Source: Betaproteobacteria bacterium (GTDB taxonomy: Bacteria; Pseudomonadota; Gammaproteobacteria; Burkholderiales; Casimicrobiaceae). Taken from it: a stretch of 64,000 nucleotides of DNA. The notes beneath the pieces were generated by a model. The model saw only the letters and a program-made list of their open reading frames with translations, did no database searches and was not told the origin of the DNA. The translations under genes were made by a program, and so were the position numbers. Within the stretch, counting starts at the first letter, position 1; each line of letters opens with the position of its first letter. The stretch is taken from assembly GCA_016704895.1 (NCBI GenBank), contig JADIZG010000075.1, positions 1 to 64,000 on the forward strand, read 5' to 3'. Shown here one piece after another: positions 9,151 to 17,210 of this stretch.

Positions 9151-10940
9151 GGCGCGTCGGTCGTACGCGATCGCACGATCGCGCGAGCCATGCCCGCCGG
9201 CGTCGCGGCGCCTTCGAACATCGCATGGAGCGGCAGACTGACGCCGAACACGGCGGCGACCTGATGGACGAGCTCGGCCGCGCTCATCGAGTCGCCCCCG
9301 AGCAGGAAGAAGTTGTCGTCGCGGCCGACGTCGTCCCGGCGCAGCACGGCCGACCACAGCCCCGCGAGCGCCGACTCCAGCGGTGTCGCGTCCGTCAGGC
9401 GTTCCGACGCCGGTGCCGGCCGATCGGCGTCGATGCCGACCCACTCGGGCAGCGCCCGGCGCCTGAGCTTGCCCGCGTCGGTCCGTGGTAGCGCGTCGAC
9501 CACGTAGACGTGTCGCGGCACCTGCCGCGCACCGAGGCGATCGCGCACATGGGCGAGGATCTCCGCTGTCCCGAGCGTCGCATCGGGCTCGAGGACGACG
9601 GCAGCGACGAGCTCCTCGCCCAGCGTCGGATGCGGAACGCCGAACGTCCCGGCCTCGCGCACGCCGGGCAGCGCCTCGATCGTGCGGTCGATCTCGACCG
9701 GCGAGATCTTCTCGCCGCCGCGATTGATCAGTTCCGCGAGGCGGCCGGTGATGAACACGTAGCCGTCCTCGTCGACGTGGCCGAGGTCGCCGGTGCGAAA
9801 CCATTCTCCCGTGAACGATCTCGCGGTGAGGTCCGGGTCGTCGAGGTAGCCGTCGAAGACGAGCGGGCCGCGCACGACGAGTTCGCCGGTCTCGCCCGGA
9901 CCGCAGGTGCGGTCGCCGGCGTCGATCGCGCGCACGTCGCCGCCGACAGGGATGCCGACGGATCCGTGCTTGCGCGGCCGCGGCGGCATGGGCTCGTGCG
10001 CGATGCCGCAGACCTCGGTGGAGCCGAAGCCCTGCAGCACCGGCGCACGGAACAGGCGTTCGAGCGCCGCCGATTCGTCGGGATCGAGACGGCCGGCCGT
10101 CGTTCGCAGGAAGCGGAACCGGCTCGAGGCGACCTGGCCGGGAAATTCGGCCGCGCGGCGCAGGATGGCGCGATGGATCGCGAACGGCGCCGCGAGGTGC
10201 GTCGGCGCGAACGTTTCGATCGCGCGGAAGAAGCCGTCGACGTCGGACGCCTCCAGGCAAACGAACGACGCGCCGGCAAGCGACGGGATCAGGATCGACG
10301 AACGCAGGCCGCCGGCGAAATGGAATGGCGTGAGCGCGTAGCCGACGTCGTCCGGCCCCAGGCGAAGGAGGTCGATCATCGCGTCGGCGTAGTCCAGCAT
10401 CTGCCGGTGCCCGAGCGGCGCGAGCTTCGGCCGGCCGGTCGTGCCCGAGGTCACCAGCACGTAGGCGTGCCCGGGGCGCGCGAGCGGCTCGACGGCGTTC
10501 CCGACACCCGGCTCGATCTCGAGCGCGAAACGTCCGTCGTCGCCGGGAACGGCGTGCATCGCAGGCACGCCGAGGGTCGCGGCGGCGATGCGCAGCGGAT
10601 GATCGGACGCCGGCGGCGCGAGCACCGCCCTGGGACGCATCCGGCGAAGCAGCGCGACGTACGCGTTGGTCGCGAGCGTCGAGCCCAGCGGTGCGAACGT
10701 CGAGGAGGCCGGCAGTGACGCGCAGGCCATCGCCATCAGCGCGCGCGACCGCGCGAATCCGGCGACGATGTCGCCTGGCACGATGCCCCAGGAACGCAGC
10801 CGCTCGCGGACGTAGCGGATCTGTCCGGCCAGCGCCCCGTAGCGGACGGCCGACATGTCGGGCCGGTGCAGGAAGGGCGCCTCGGGCTGCCGGTCCGCCA
10901 TGGCGAGGAGTCGCTCGGTCAGGGAAGGTGTCGGAACCAT
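9096..10940 (-). CDS. Stand-alone adenylation plus carrier (A-T) didomain protein
   Basis: About 614 residues. The adenylation motifs are in order: YVLVTSGTTGRPK (A3, P-loop), GFGSTEVCG (A5), EWFRTGDLG (A7), RLAELINRGGEKISPVEID (A8) and PRTDAGKLRR (A10, with the catalytic Lys). After about 40 residues a phosphopantetheine carrier domain follows, with its attachment serine in LGGDSMSAAEL (near 9245-9275). It would activate a carboxylic acid as acyl-AMP and load it on its own carrier. There is no condensation, thioesterase or reductase domain and no neighbouring NRPS gene, so the acid and acceptor are unknown. The start is ATG 10940 or GTG 10952; neither has a clear Shine-Dalgarno. The last about 20 residues overlap, in antisense, the fragment at 8913. 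Confidence 0.8.
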   Translation of the reverse strand: MVPTPSLTERLLAMADRQPEAPFLHRPDMSAVRYGALAGQIRYVRERLRSWGIVPGDIVAGFARSRALMAMACASLPASSTFAPLGSTLATNAYVALLRRMRPRAVLAPPASDHPLRIAAATLGVPAMHAVPGDDGRFALEIEPGVGNAVEPLARPGHAYVLVTSGTTGRPKLAPLGHRQMLDYADAMIDLLRLGPDDVGYALTPFHFAGGLRSSILIPSLAGASFVCLEASDVDGFFRAIETFAPTHLAAPFAIHRAILRRAAEFPGQVASSRFRFLRTTAGRLDPDESAALERLFRAPVLQGFGSTEVCGIAHEPMPPRPRKHGSVGIPVGGDVRAIDAGDRTCGPGETGELVVRGPLVFDGYLDDPDLTARSFTGEWFRTGDLGHVDEDGYVFITGRLAELINRGGEKISPVEIDRTIEALPGVREAGTFGVPHPTLGEELVAAVVLEPDATLGTAEILAHVRDRLGARQVPRHVYVVDALPRTDAGKLRRRALPEWVGIDADRPAPASERLTDATPLESALAGLWSAVLRRDDVGRDDNFFLLGGDSMSAAELVHQVAAVFGVSLPLHAMFEGAATPAGMARAIVRSRTTDAPQRSPFRLSTSTGNGTTG

Positions 10941-10999
10941 CGTCGCGTGCACTCGTCGGGTGCTTCATTCTTGCACGTGCGGGCGACGGGTGTCGTCGA

Positions 11000-11028
11000 T
11001 TGACACGGCTCTCGCCGCTCGCCACACT
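11000..11028 (+). promoter_or_regulatory. Probable pobA promoter
   Basis: TTGACA at 11000-11005 is followed 17 bases later by CACACT at 11023-11028, about 30 bases before the pobA start. The -35 is perfect and the -10 weak, which fits an activated promoter. Confidence 0.45.
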
Positions 11029-11057
11029 GCCCGGCGAACCAAGGCGCAGGAGAGAGC

Positions 11058-12230
11058 ATGCGGACGCAGGTCGCGATCATCGGGGCAGGACCGTCGGGCC
11101 TGCTGCTCGGCCAGCTCCTCGCGCGCGCCGGTGTCGACACGGTGATCCTCGAGCGGCACACGCCCGACTACGTGCTCGGACGCATTCGCGCGGGCGTGCT
11201 CGAGCAGGGCACCGTCGAGACCATCGAGGAGGCCAACGTCGCGGGGCGCCTGCACCGCGAGGGCCTCGTCCATCACGGCATCGAGATCGCAGCGCGCGGT
11301 GAACGGCACCGGATCGACTTCAACGCGCTCGTGGGCAAGTCGGTCGTCGTCTACGGCCAGACCGAGGTCACGCGCGACCTGATGGACGCGCGCCGCGCAG
11401 CCGGCGCGAAGACCGTCTACGAGGCCGAGGACGTGAGCCTCCACGGCTTCGACGGCAATGCACCGGTCGTGCGCTATCGCCACGGCGGGCTGGACCACGA
11501 GCTCGCGTGCGACTACATCGCCGGATGCGACGGCTACCACGGGGTGTCGCGGCAGAGCGTCCCGGCGGGCGCGCTCACGACGCACGAGCGCGTCTATCCG
11601 TTCGGGTGGGTGGGCGTGCTGGTCGACCAGCCGCCCGTGTCCGACGAGCTCATCTACGTCAACCACGAGCGCGGATTCGCGCTGTGCAGCATGCGTTCGC
11701 ACACGCGCAGTCGCTACTACGTCCAGTGCTCGCTCGACGACAGGGTCGAGAGCTGGACCGACGACCGGTTCTGGGCCGAGTTGCGCTCGCGTCTCGACGA
11801 CCGGGCGAACGCGAAGCTCGTCACCGGGCCGTCGATCGAGAAGAGCATCGCGCCCCTGCGCAGCTTCGTCGCCGAGCCGCTCCGGTTCGGCCGCCTGCTG
11901 CTCGCCGGCGATGCCGCGCACATCGTCCCGCCGACCGGCGCGAAGGGACTCAACCTCGCGGCCAGCGACGTGCGCTATCTCTCCCGCGCGCTCGCCGACT
12001 GGTTCCGCCGCGGCGACCCGAAGGGTCTCGACACCTATTCGGCGCGATGCCTGAAGCGCATCTGGCTCGCCGAGCGGTTCTCGTGGTGGATGACGATGCT
12101 GCTGCACCGCTTCCCCGGCACCGACTCGTTCGGCACGCGGATACAGGAAGCCGACCTGACGCTGCTTTTCGGCTCCCGGGCCTCGCAGCAGTCGCTCGCC
12201 GAGAACTACGTCGGGCTGCCGTTCGACTGA
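11058..12230 (+). CDS. pobA: 4-hydroxybenzoate 3-monooxygenase
   Basis: 390 residues, close to the usual 394 of PobA. It hydroxylates 4-hydroxybenzoate to protocatechuate with NADPH, FAD and O2. The FAD-binding Rossmann motif VAIIGAGPSGLLLGQLL is at residues 5-21. YVLGRIRAGVLEQGTV and the GRLLLAGDAAHIVPPTGAKG motif (near residue 277, second FAD contact) are characteristic of the family, and the C-terminal ENYVGLPF is also typical. ATG 11058 has an AGGAGAG site. It is divergent from the adenylation gene. No protocatechuate pathway genes and no adjacent PobR regulator are in the window; the IclR regulator at 40001 is a distant candidate only. Confidence 0.95.
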   Translation: MRTQVAIIGAGPSGLLLGQLLARAGVDTVILERHTPDYVLGRIRAGVLEQGTVETIEEANVAGRLHREGLVHHGIEIAARGERHRIDFNALVGKSVVVYGQTEVTRDLMDARRAAGAKTVYEAEDVSLHGFDGNAPVVRYRHGGLDHELACDYIAGCDGYHGVSRQSVPAGALTTHERVYPFGWVGVLVDQPPVSDELIYVNHERGFALCSMRSHTRSRYYVQCSLDDRVESWTDDRFWAELRSRLDDRANAKLVTGPSIEKSIAPLRSFVAEPLRFGRLLLAGDAAHIVPPTGAKGLNLAASDVRYLSRALADWFRRGDPKGLDTYSARCLKRIWLAERFSWWMTMLLHRFPGTDSFGTRIQEADLTLLFGSRASQQSLAENYVGLPFD

Positions 12231-12312
12231 GGGGGGCTGACCCCGGGCCCGACGAGGCGATCCTAGTCGAAAGGTTGGCGCGCCGCCTGGGCGGCAGGAC
12301 GCTGGCGCCGGC

Positions 12313-12722
12313 CTAGAAGTTGTACGGCCGCATCGTGGGCGCCTTCGGCAGCGCGACCGCCGAGCGGCAATTCCCGCCGAGCACGCGCCCGTCGCTTTCG
12401 ATGAACGCGATGTCGCCCTCCAGGTAGAGCGCGGTCGACGCTTGCGCGTACTTCTCCTGCGCCGCGCTCTCGACGCGCGGGAGCGTCCAGCGGTTGCCGC
12501 CCAGCGACACCGTCGCGCTCGTCGCGCCGGCGGCACGCTCGACGCGCATCGTGCGGCCGTCCTCGCACGCGTACTCGATCGTCGCGGGCAGGACCGTCGT
12601 CTCGAGGCCGGGACTCATCCGCGGCTCCTGCTCGGCGCAGGCGGCCAACGCGCACGCGGCAAGGAGGTACGCGACCGCGCGTCCCGGGGAGGGTGCTCGG
12701 CGAAATGCGGGGGACGAATCAT
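12313..12722 (-). CDS. MliC-like lipoprotein (C-type lysozyme inhibitor family), start frameshifted
   Basis: The mature part runs from a lipobox (LLAACALAAC) through IEYACEDGRTMRVER, WTLPRVESAAQEKYAQAS, ALYLEGDIAFIESDG and NCRSAV to TMRPYNF, with the stop at 12313. The xYxCxDG, ALY and CR pattern is that of the MliC/PliC domain, which binds lysozyme in the periplasm. No start codon is in frame upstream of the lipobox. ATG at 12722 opens a neighbouring frame and could be the start if one base is missing near 12690. The gene is convergent with pobA. Confidence 0.65.
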
Positions 12723-12757
12723 GGAAGCGGGCCGATCGAAGGCGGAGGATCCCGGCG

Positions 12758-12779
12758 CGCGGGACTGTATCATCCCGCG
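12758..12779 (+). promoter_or_regulatory. Inverted repeat around a TATCAT box before the phosphatase gene
   Basis: CGCGGGA (12758-12764) and TCCCGCG (12773-12779) flank CTGTATCA. TATCAT at 12768-12773 resembles a -10 box about 40 bases before the ATG at 12814. The motif CTGTATCA is the same 8-mer as one arm of the paaX-paaA palindrome in reverse. Confidence 0.35.
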
Positions 12780-12813
12780 TTGCCTGGCGCACGCGGGCGA
12801 CGCCCCGAGACCC

Positions 12814-13623
12814 ATGACCCCCGACCAACTCGACGCACGCCTGCGGTTCGCCGTGGCAGCGGCCCACCGCGCGGGCGAGACCGCGCTCGCCCACGCGCGC
12901 GATCCCGCGGGCCTCGGCACCGTGTCGAAAGGCGTGCAGGACGTCGTCACCGCCGCCGACAAGGCGGTCGAGCAGGCGCTGCGCCGCGAGATCGCGGAAG
13001 CCTTCCCCGGCGACGCGGTCCTGGGCGAGGAGGAGGGGTTGTCGTCCGAATGGGACGGCCGCGCGCCGTTGTGGATCCTCGACCCGATCGACGGGACGGC
13101 GAACTTCGCGCGCAGGCTGCCGCTGTGGTGCGTGTCGATCGGCGTCTATTCGGACGGCGACGCGGTCTGCGGCGTGATCCACAACCCGATGGCGGGCGAG
13201 ACGCATGCGGCCGCGCGTGGCCGCGGCGCGACGATGAACGGGAAGCCGATACGCGTCTCGCAGGCGACGCTGCCCGAGCACTCGCGCATCGGCCTCGGGT
13301 TCTCGTACCGGCGCGAACGCAAGCTCCACGTCGCGGCGGTCGACCGGCTCCTCGCGCGCCAGTGCGAGTACAGCCGGCTCGGGAGCGGCGCGCTCGGCAT
13401 GGCGCACGTCGCCGACGGCCGGTTCGAGGGGTACTTCGAGCCGCACATCAACTCGTGGGACGTCGCCGCGGGGCTGGTCATCGTGCGCGAGGCCGGCGGA
13501 TTCACGAACGACTTCTTCGCGCGGGACGGCCTCACGCGCGGGAACCCGATCCTCGCCGGGGCGCCCGGCCTGCGCGAGTTCCTCGAGAGCACGCTCGGCG
13601 ACCTGATGGAACCGGGGATCTGA
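12814..13623 (+). CDS. Inositol monophosphatase-family enzyme
   Basis: 269 residues, the usual length. The family metal/phosphate motifs are visible: DVVTAADKAVEQ, LGEEEG (Glu ligand), WILDPIDGTANFARRLP (motif A, DPxDGT) and SWDVAAGLVIVREAGG (motif B, WD..AG). Members hydrolyse inositol phosphate, histidinol phosphate or 3'-phosphoadenosine 5'-phosphate with Mg2+. The RLGSGALGMAHVADGRFEGYFE segment does not settle the substrate. ATG 12814 was chosen because homology begins there (TPDQLDARLRFAVAAA). A 2H phosphoesterase follows 18 bases later and may be co-transcribed. Confidence 0.85.
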   Translation: MTPDQLDARLRFAVAAAHRAGETALAHARDPAGLGTVSKGVQDVVTAADKAVEQALRREIAEAFPGDAVLGEEEGLSSEWDGRAPLWILDPIDGTANFARRLPLWCVSIGVYSDGDAVCGVIHNPMAGETHAAARGRGATMNGKPIRVSQATLPEHSRIGLGFSYRRERKLHVAAVDRLLARQCEYSRLGSGALGMAHVADGRFEGYFEPHINSWDVAAGLVIVREAGGFTNDFFARDGLTRGNPILAGAPGLREFLESTLGDLMEPGI

Positions 13624-13641
13624 GCGGGCGATGAGCGGTCG

Positions 13642-14196
13642 ATGAGCAGCGAGGCGTACTCGTTCTGGCTCGTTCCCGAGGCGCCGCTCGAGCGCGAGCT
13701 CGACACGCTGGTGCGCGCGCTCGCCCCCGTGTTCGGGATGCCGGCGTTCGTGCCCCATGCGACGGTGCAGGGCGACCTCGACCTCGCGGCCGACGATGCC
13801 GAGATGCTGGCGCGCGAGCTCGTTGCGGGCGAGTCGCCGCTCGCGTGGCGCGCCTGGGGCCTCCAGTGGACCGAGCACCCGTTCCGGACGTTCTTCATCG
13901 CGTTCGATCGCGCCGACCGGTTCAACGCGCTGCGCGAGCGCGCGGCGAAGCTCACCGGCTCGCGCGAGGGCCTCTCGCCGTTCCCGCATCTGTCCCTTGC
14001 ATACGGCAACCTGCCCGTGCGCGAGAAGATCGCGCGCTCGCGGCCCCTCGCGGGCGCGATCGAGGGACGCACGATCAAGTTCGACCGGCTGGCGGTGGCG
14101 TTGTCCGGCAAGGACGTTCCCGTCGACGAGTGGCGCGTCGTTGCGATGGTTCGGCTGGGGTCGGATCCCCTGGGGTCAGATCCCGCAAGCGCGTAG
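13642..14196 (+). CDS. 2H phosphoesterase (cyclic phosphodiesterase / 2'-5' RNA ligase-like)
   Basis: 184 residues. The two catalytic HxT/S motifs are present: PHATVQGDL near residue 35 and PHLSLAYGNL near residue 118. Spacing and length match the plant-type cyclic phosphodiesterase branch of the 2H family, which opens cyclic phosphates on nucleotides. The substrate is unknown. The last residues (LGSDPLGSDPASA) are encoded by a short duplication and run into a large hairpin, so the true C-terminus may have been extended by a repeat. Confidence 0.75.
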   Translation: MSSEAYSFWLVPEAPLERELDTLVRALAPVFGMPAFVPHATVQGDLDLAADDAEMLARELVAGESPLAWRAWGLQWTEHPFRTFFIAFDRADRFNALRERAAKLTGSREGLSPFPHLSLAYGNLPVREKIARSRPLAGAIEGRTIKFDRLAVALSGKDVPVDEWRVVAMVRLGSDPLGSDPASA

Positions 14197-14214
14197 CGTT
14201 GCGGGGTCTGACCC
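14173..14214. terminator. Long hairpin at the end of the 2H gene, possible two-way terminator
   Basis: Bases 14173-14192 pair with 14196-14214 with one wobble, one bulge and a three-base loop, a stem of about 19 pairs. It spans the stop codon of the 2H gene and lies between convergent genes. There is no T-run, so it could be a mobile palindromic repeat rather than an intrinsic terminator. Confidence 0.5.
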
Positions 14215-14285
14215 GGTGCACAGGCGGGGTTCCGCGGACGCAGGCCTTCGAAGAGCCGGGCCAGACCGGATGCGGACCCCGGAAT

Positions 14286-15107
14286 CTACCGCCCGATCAT
14301 CGCGAGCACGTCGGCCTTCAGGAAGCGCTCGACCAGCAGCATGAACGCGATCGACGGCACGAGCAGCAGCAGGGCCGTGATCGACGCGATCTGGTAGTTG
14401 CCGCCCATGCTCGCGTTGAACATGAGCAGCGGCATCGTCGTGACGTCCGGGACGCCGACGAAATAGGTGCCGGTGAACTCGTCCAGCGATTCGAGGAACA
14501 CGAATATCGCGCTGGCGATCAGGCCTGGCAGCGCCAAGGGCAGCGTCACCGTCGTCCAGCAACGCCAGGCGGACGCCCCCATGTTGCGCGCGGCTTCCTC
14601 GAGCGAGGCGTCGACCGCCGCGAACGCCGCCGACGCGATCCACACCGCCAGCACGAGGCCGTGGGCGGCATGCACCAGCACGACGCCGGTCACCGTGCCG
14701 TTCAGCCTGAGCTCGTAGAACACCCGCGCGATGTTGACGTAGACCGGCAGGTTCGGCACCGCCTGCGGGAGCAGGAACACGAGCAGGATCAGCGTGCGCG
14801 CGGGCAGCTTCAGGCGCGCGAGCGCGTATCCGGCGGGAATCGCGACCGCGAGCGTCACGAGCACCGTGAGGCAGGCGATGCCGACGCTCGTCCACAGCGA
14901 GGCAAGCGCGCTGCCGCGCGGCGCGAAGACGCGCGCCCAGTACGTGAACCCGATCTCCTGCGGGAACTTGTGCGGGAAGTACCAGCGCTCGGCGAACGCC
15001 CACAGCACGAGGTTCGCGAGCGGGCCGAAGATCGCGAACGCGAGCAGCGCGATCACGACGACGCGCGCGAGCGTCTCGCCCCAGCGGAAGCCTCCGATCG
15101 AGGTCAT
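14286..15107 (-). CDS. ABC importer permease, PotC-like
   Basis: About 273 residues with six predicted membrane segments (first VVVIALLAFAIFGPLANLVLWAF). The cytoplasmic EAA loop is EEAARNMGASAWRCWTTVTLPLALPG near residue 175, which docks to the ATPase. It is the second permease of the importer. Its ATG overlaps the stop of the upstream permease (ATGA, 15104-15107), so translation is probably coupled. Confidence 0.9.
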   Translation of the reverse strand: MTSIGGFRWGETLARVVVIALLAFAIFGPLANLVLWAFAERWYFPHKFPQEIGFTYWARVFAPRGSALASLWTSVGIACLTVLVTLAVAIPAGYALARLKLPARTLILLVFLLPQAVPNLPVYVNIARVFYELRLNGTVTGVVLVHAAHGLVLAVWIASAAFAAVDASLEEAARNMGASAWRCWTTVTLPLALPGLIASAIFVFLESLDEFTGTYFVGVPDVTTMPLLMFNASMGGNYQIASITALLLLVPSIAFMLLVERFLKADVLAMIGR

Positions 15108-15937
15108 CCCCGCTCCGCCTTGCGCGCGGCCTCGCGCACGTAGAACCACGCGCCGACCGACGCGAGCGCGAGCGACATCAGGCACAGCGCGTTGGCGACC
15201 GCGTAGTCGCCGTGCGAGTTGATCCGGTAGGCGATGTCGACGGTGAGCATCGTCGGCGAGTTCGGATTGATCATCATCGGCACCGAGAGCACCGACAGCA
15301 TCGTCACGAACGACAGCACGAGCCCGACCATCAGCGTGCGCCGCGCCTGCGGCAGCACGATCTCGAACAGCACGCGCAGCCGCCCGGCGCCGAGGTTGCG
15401 GGCCGCCTCGATGTGCTGGCGGTCGATCGCGGCCATCGCGCCGGCGAGCAGCAGCGTCACGAAGGGCGCCTGCTTCCAGACGAAGGCGACGACGATGCCG
15501 CGCCAGTCGAGCATGCTCTGCGCCTGCAGCGGGTCGATCAGCCCGCCGCCGATCAGCACGTGGTTCAGCATGCCGTTCTTCGCGAGGAACGTGCGCATCA
15601 CCTGTGCCGTGACGATGAAGGGGATGAACAGCGGCCAGCGGTAGAGCCAGCGCAGGATCGCCTGCGTGCGCGGATGCTCGCCCAGCGTCAGGTAGCCGGC
15701 GATGGCGATCGCGACCACGGCGATCGCCGCCGTCGACAGCACGACGATCGCCGCCGAGAACAGGAGATCGGTCGAGTAGAGCTCGAACGCCTTCTCGAAG
15801 TGCGCGGTCGTGAATCCGCCGTCCCGGCCGCGGAAGGCCAGGATCGCGGACATCGCGAGCGGCCCCGCGAAGAAGACCACGACGATGGCCAGCGCCGGCG
15901 CGGCGAGCGCGAGCCCGGCCCACGAACGCTGGTTCAT
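15104..15937 (-). CDS. ABC importer permease, PotB-like
   Basis: 277 residues starting at ATG 15937 (NQRSWAGLALAAPALAIVVVFF). Hydrophobic segments are consistent with six helices, and the EAA motif IEAARNLGAGRLRVLFEIVLPQ is near residue 185. It pairs with the permease at 14286 to form the membrane channel. It follows the binding-protein gene, with a hairpin between them. Confidence 0.9.
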   Translation of the reverse strand: MNQRSWAGLALAAPALAIVVVFFAGPLAMSAILAFRGRDGGFTTAHFEKAFELYSTDLLFSAAIVVLSTAAIAVVAIAIAGYLTLGEHPRTQAILRWLYRWPLFIPFIVTAQVMRTFLAKNGMLNHVLIGGGLIDPLQAQSMLDWRGIVVAFVWKQAPFVTLLLAGAMAAIDRQHIEAARNLGAGRLRVLFEIVLPQARRTLMVGLVLSFVTMLSVLSVPMMINPNSPTMLTVDIAYRINSHGDYAVANALCLMSLALASVGAWFYVREAARKAERG

Positions 15938-15960
15938 CGCGCTGCCGGGGTGTGGCGGAC

Positions 15961-15983
15961 CGCCGGCCGCGTGGCGGCCGGCG
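15961..15983 (-). promoter_or_regulatory. Perfect 10-pair hairpin between binding protein and permease genes
   Basis: CGCCGGCCGC and GCGGCCGGCG are separated by GTG. It lies in the 68-base gap after the binding-protein stop (16006) and has no T-run. Hairpins at this place in ABC operons commonly protect the upstream message and raise binding-protein levels; that role here is inferred. Confidence 0.5.
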
Positions 15984-16005
15984 TCGTCGGGCTACCCACC
16001 GACGT

Positions 16006-17163
16006 TCATTTCATCACGACACGCTCGTAGCTCTCGAGGATGTCGGTGAAGTACTCGGACAGCGGGAACGGCCGGCCGTAGGTCGCCAGCGCGTCGGGCG
16101 GGATGTCGACGAAGAGCTTGTTCCAGCTCTTCTCGTCCATCTTCGCCTTCACGTATTGCGCGTCGATGCCCGGGTACCAGTTGAACCGCTTGACGATCCC
16201 CTCGGCCTGGATCTCGGGGCTCGCGGCGAAGTCGACGAACTTCCGCGCGAGCTGCGCGTTCGCGGCCTTCGCCGGCACGACGTAGTACATCGGCTGGCCG
16301 GGCATCCCCGGGCGCGGCAGCCCGAGCTTGACGTTCGGCGGCATCTTGCCGTCGGCGACCCAGGTGTAGAACATGTCGACCCAGACCGGGCCCATCGCGA
16401 TCTCGCCGCGGTTCAGCATGTCCAGCGTGCCGGCGTTGCCCGGCGTCAGCACGACGTACTGGTTGAACTCCTTGAGGCTCGCGAGCGACTTGTCGATCAC
16501 CGCCTTCTTCGACGGGTCGTACGGTCCCCGCTCGAGCTGCTCGGCCATGCCGCTGTTGGCGGCGACCCAGCCCATCACGAAGCCGACCCCGGACATGCCG
16601 CCCTTGACGCCGTTGTAGCCGAACTGCTTCGGGTTCTTCTTCACCCACTCGGCGAGCTCGCCGAAGCTCCTCGGCGGACTCTTGACGACGGCCGGGTTGT
16701 AGGCGAACGCGATCTGGCTGTGGAACATCGGGATCACGTAGCCGTCGACGTTCTGGCCCAGCGCGTTCTTCGCACTGTCGCGCGAGACGAGCTTGCCCGC
16801 CGCGACGTCGTTGCGGTACGACGCGAGCAGGTTCTCCTTCACCATCGTCGCGGCGCCGCGCTGATGGACGACCGCGACGTCGGTGTCCCAGGATGCGGCG
16901 CCGGCCTTCTGCTGCGCGGAGAGCTTCTCGTAGATCTTCTGCGAGCCGGCGTCGCCCGGGCCGGTGCCGACCGCGCGCACCTTGACGCCCGGATTCTGCT
17001 TCTCGAAGCGGGGCCCGAGGAAGTTGTTCACGTAGTCGACCATGTTCTGGTCGCCGGCGGTGACGACGTTGAGCGTCGTCTGCGCGGCCGCCGGGGCGGC
17101 GACGCCGAGCGCGCCGCCGAACGCGACGAGCGCGGCACAGAGGGTGGTTCGGGTGATGCGCAT
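16006..17163 (-). CDS. Periplasmic solute-binding protein of the ABC importer
   Basis: 385 residues with a Sec signal peptide (RITRTTLCAALVAFGGALGV..AAPAAAQ, cleavage near residue 27). The mature part begins TTLNVVTAGDQNMVDYVNNF, as in family 1/iron-polyamine type binding proteins. Segments such as WDTDVAVVHQRGAATMVKEN and GEIAMGPVWVDMFYTWV fit that fold. The ligand cannot be read from the sequence; PotD-, AfuA- and 2-aminoethylphosphonate-type importers share this set-up. AAGGAGG lies just before ATG 17163. Confidence 0.85.
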   Translation of the reverse strand: MRITRTTLCAALVAFGGALGVAAPAAAQTTLNVVTAGDQNMVDYVNNFLGPRFEKQNPGVKVRAVGTGPGDAGSQKIYEKLSAQQKAGAASWDTDVAVVHQRGAATMVKENLLASYRNDVAAGKLVSRDSAKNALGQNVDGYVIPMFHSQIAFAYNPAVVKSPPRSFGELAEWVKKNPKQFGYNGVKGGMSGVGFVMGWVAANSGMAEQLERGPYDPSKKAVIDKSLASLKEFNQYVVLTPGNAGTLDMLNRGEIAMGPVWVDMFYTWVADGKMPPNVKLGLPRPGMPGQPMYYVVPAKAANAQLARKFVDFAASPEIQAEGIVKRFNWYPGIDAQYVKAKMDEKSWNKLFVDIPPDALATYGRPFPLSEYFTDILESYERVVMK

Positions 17164-17210
17164 GACTGCCTCCTTGGAGTGAACGTACTACGCGGCTGTT
17201 GGCGCGGGCG

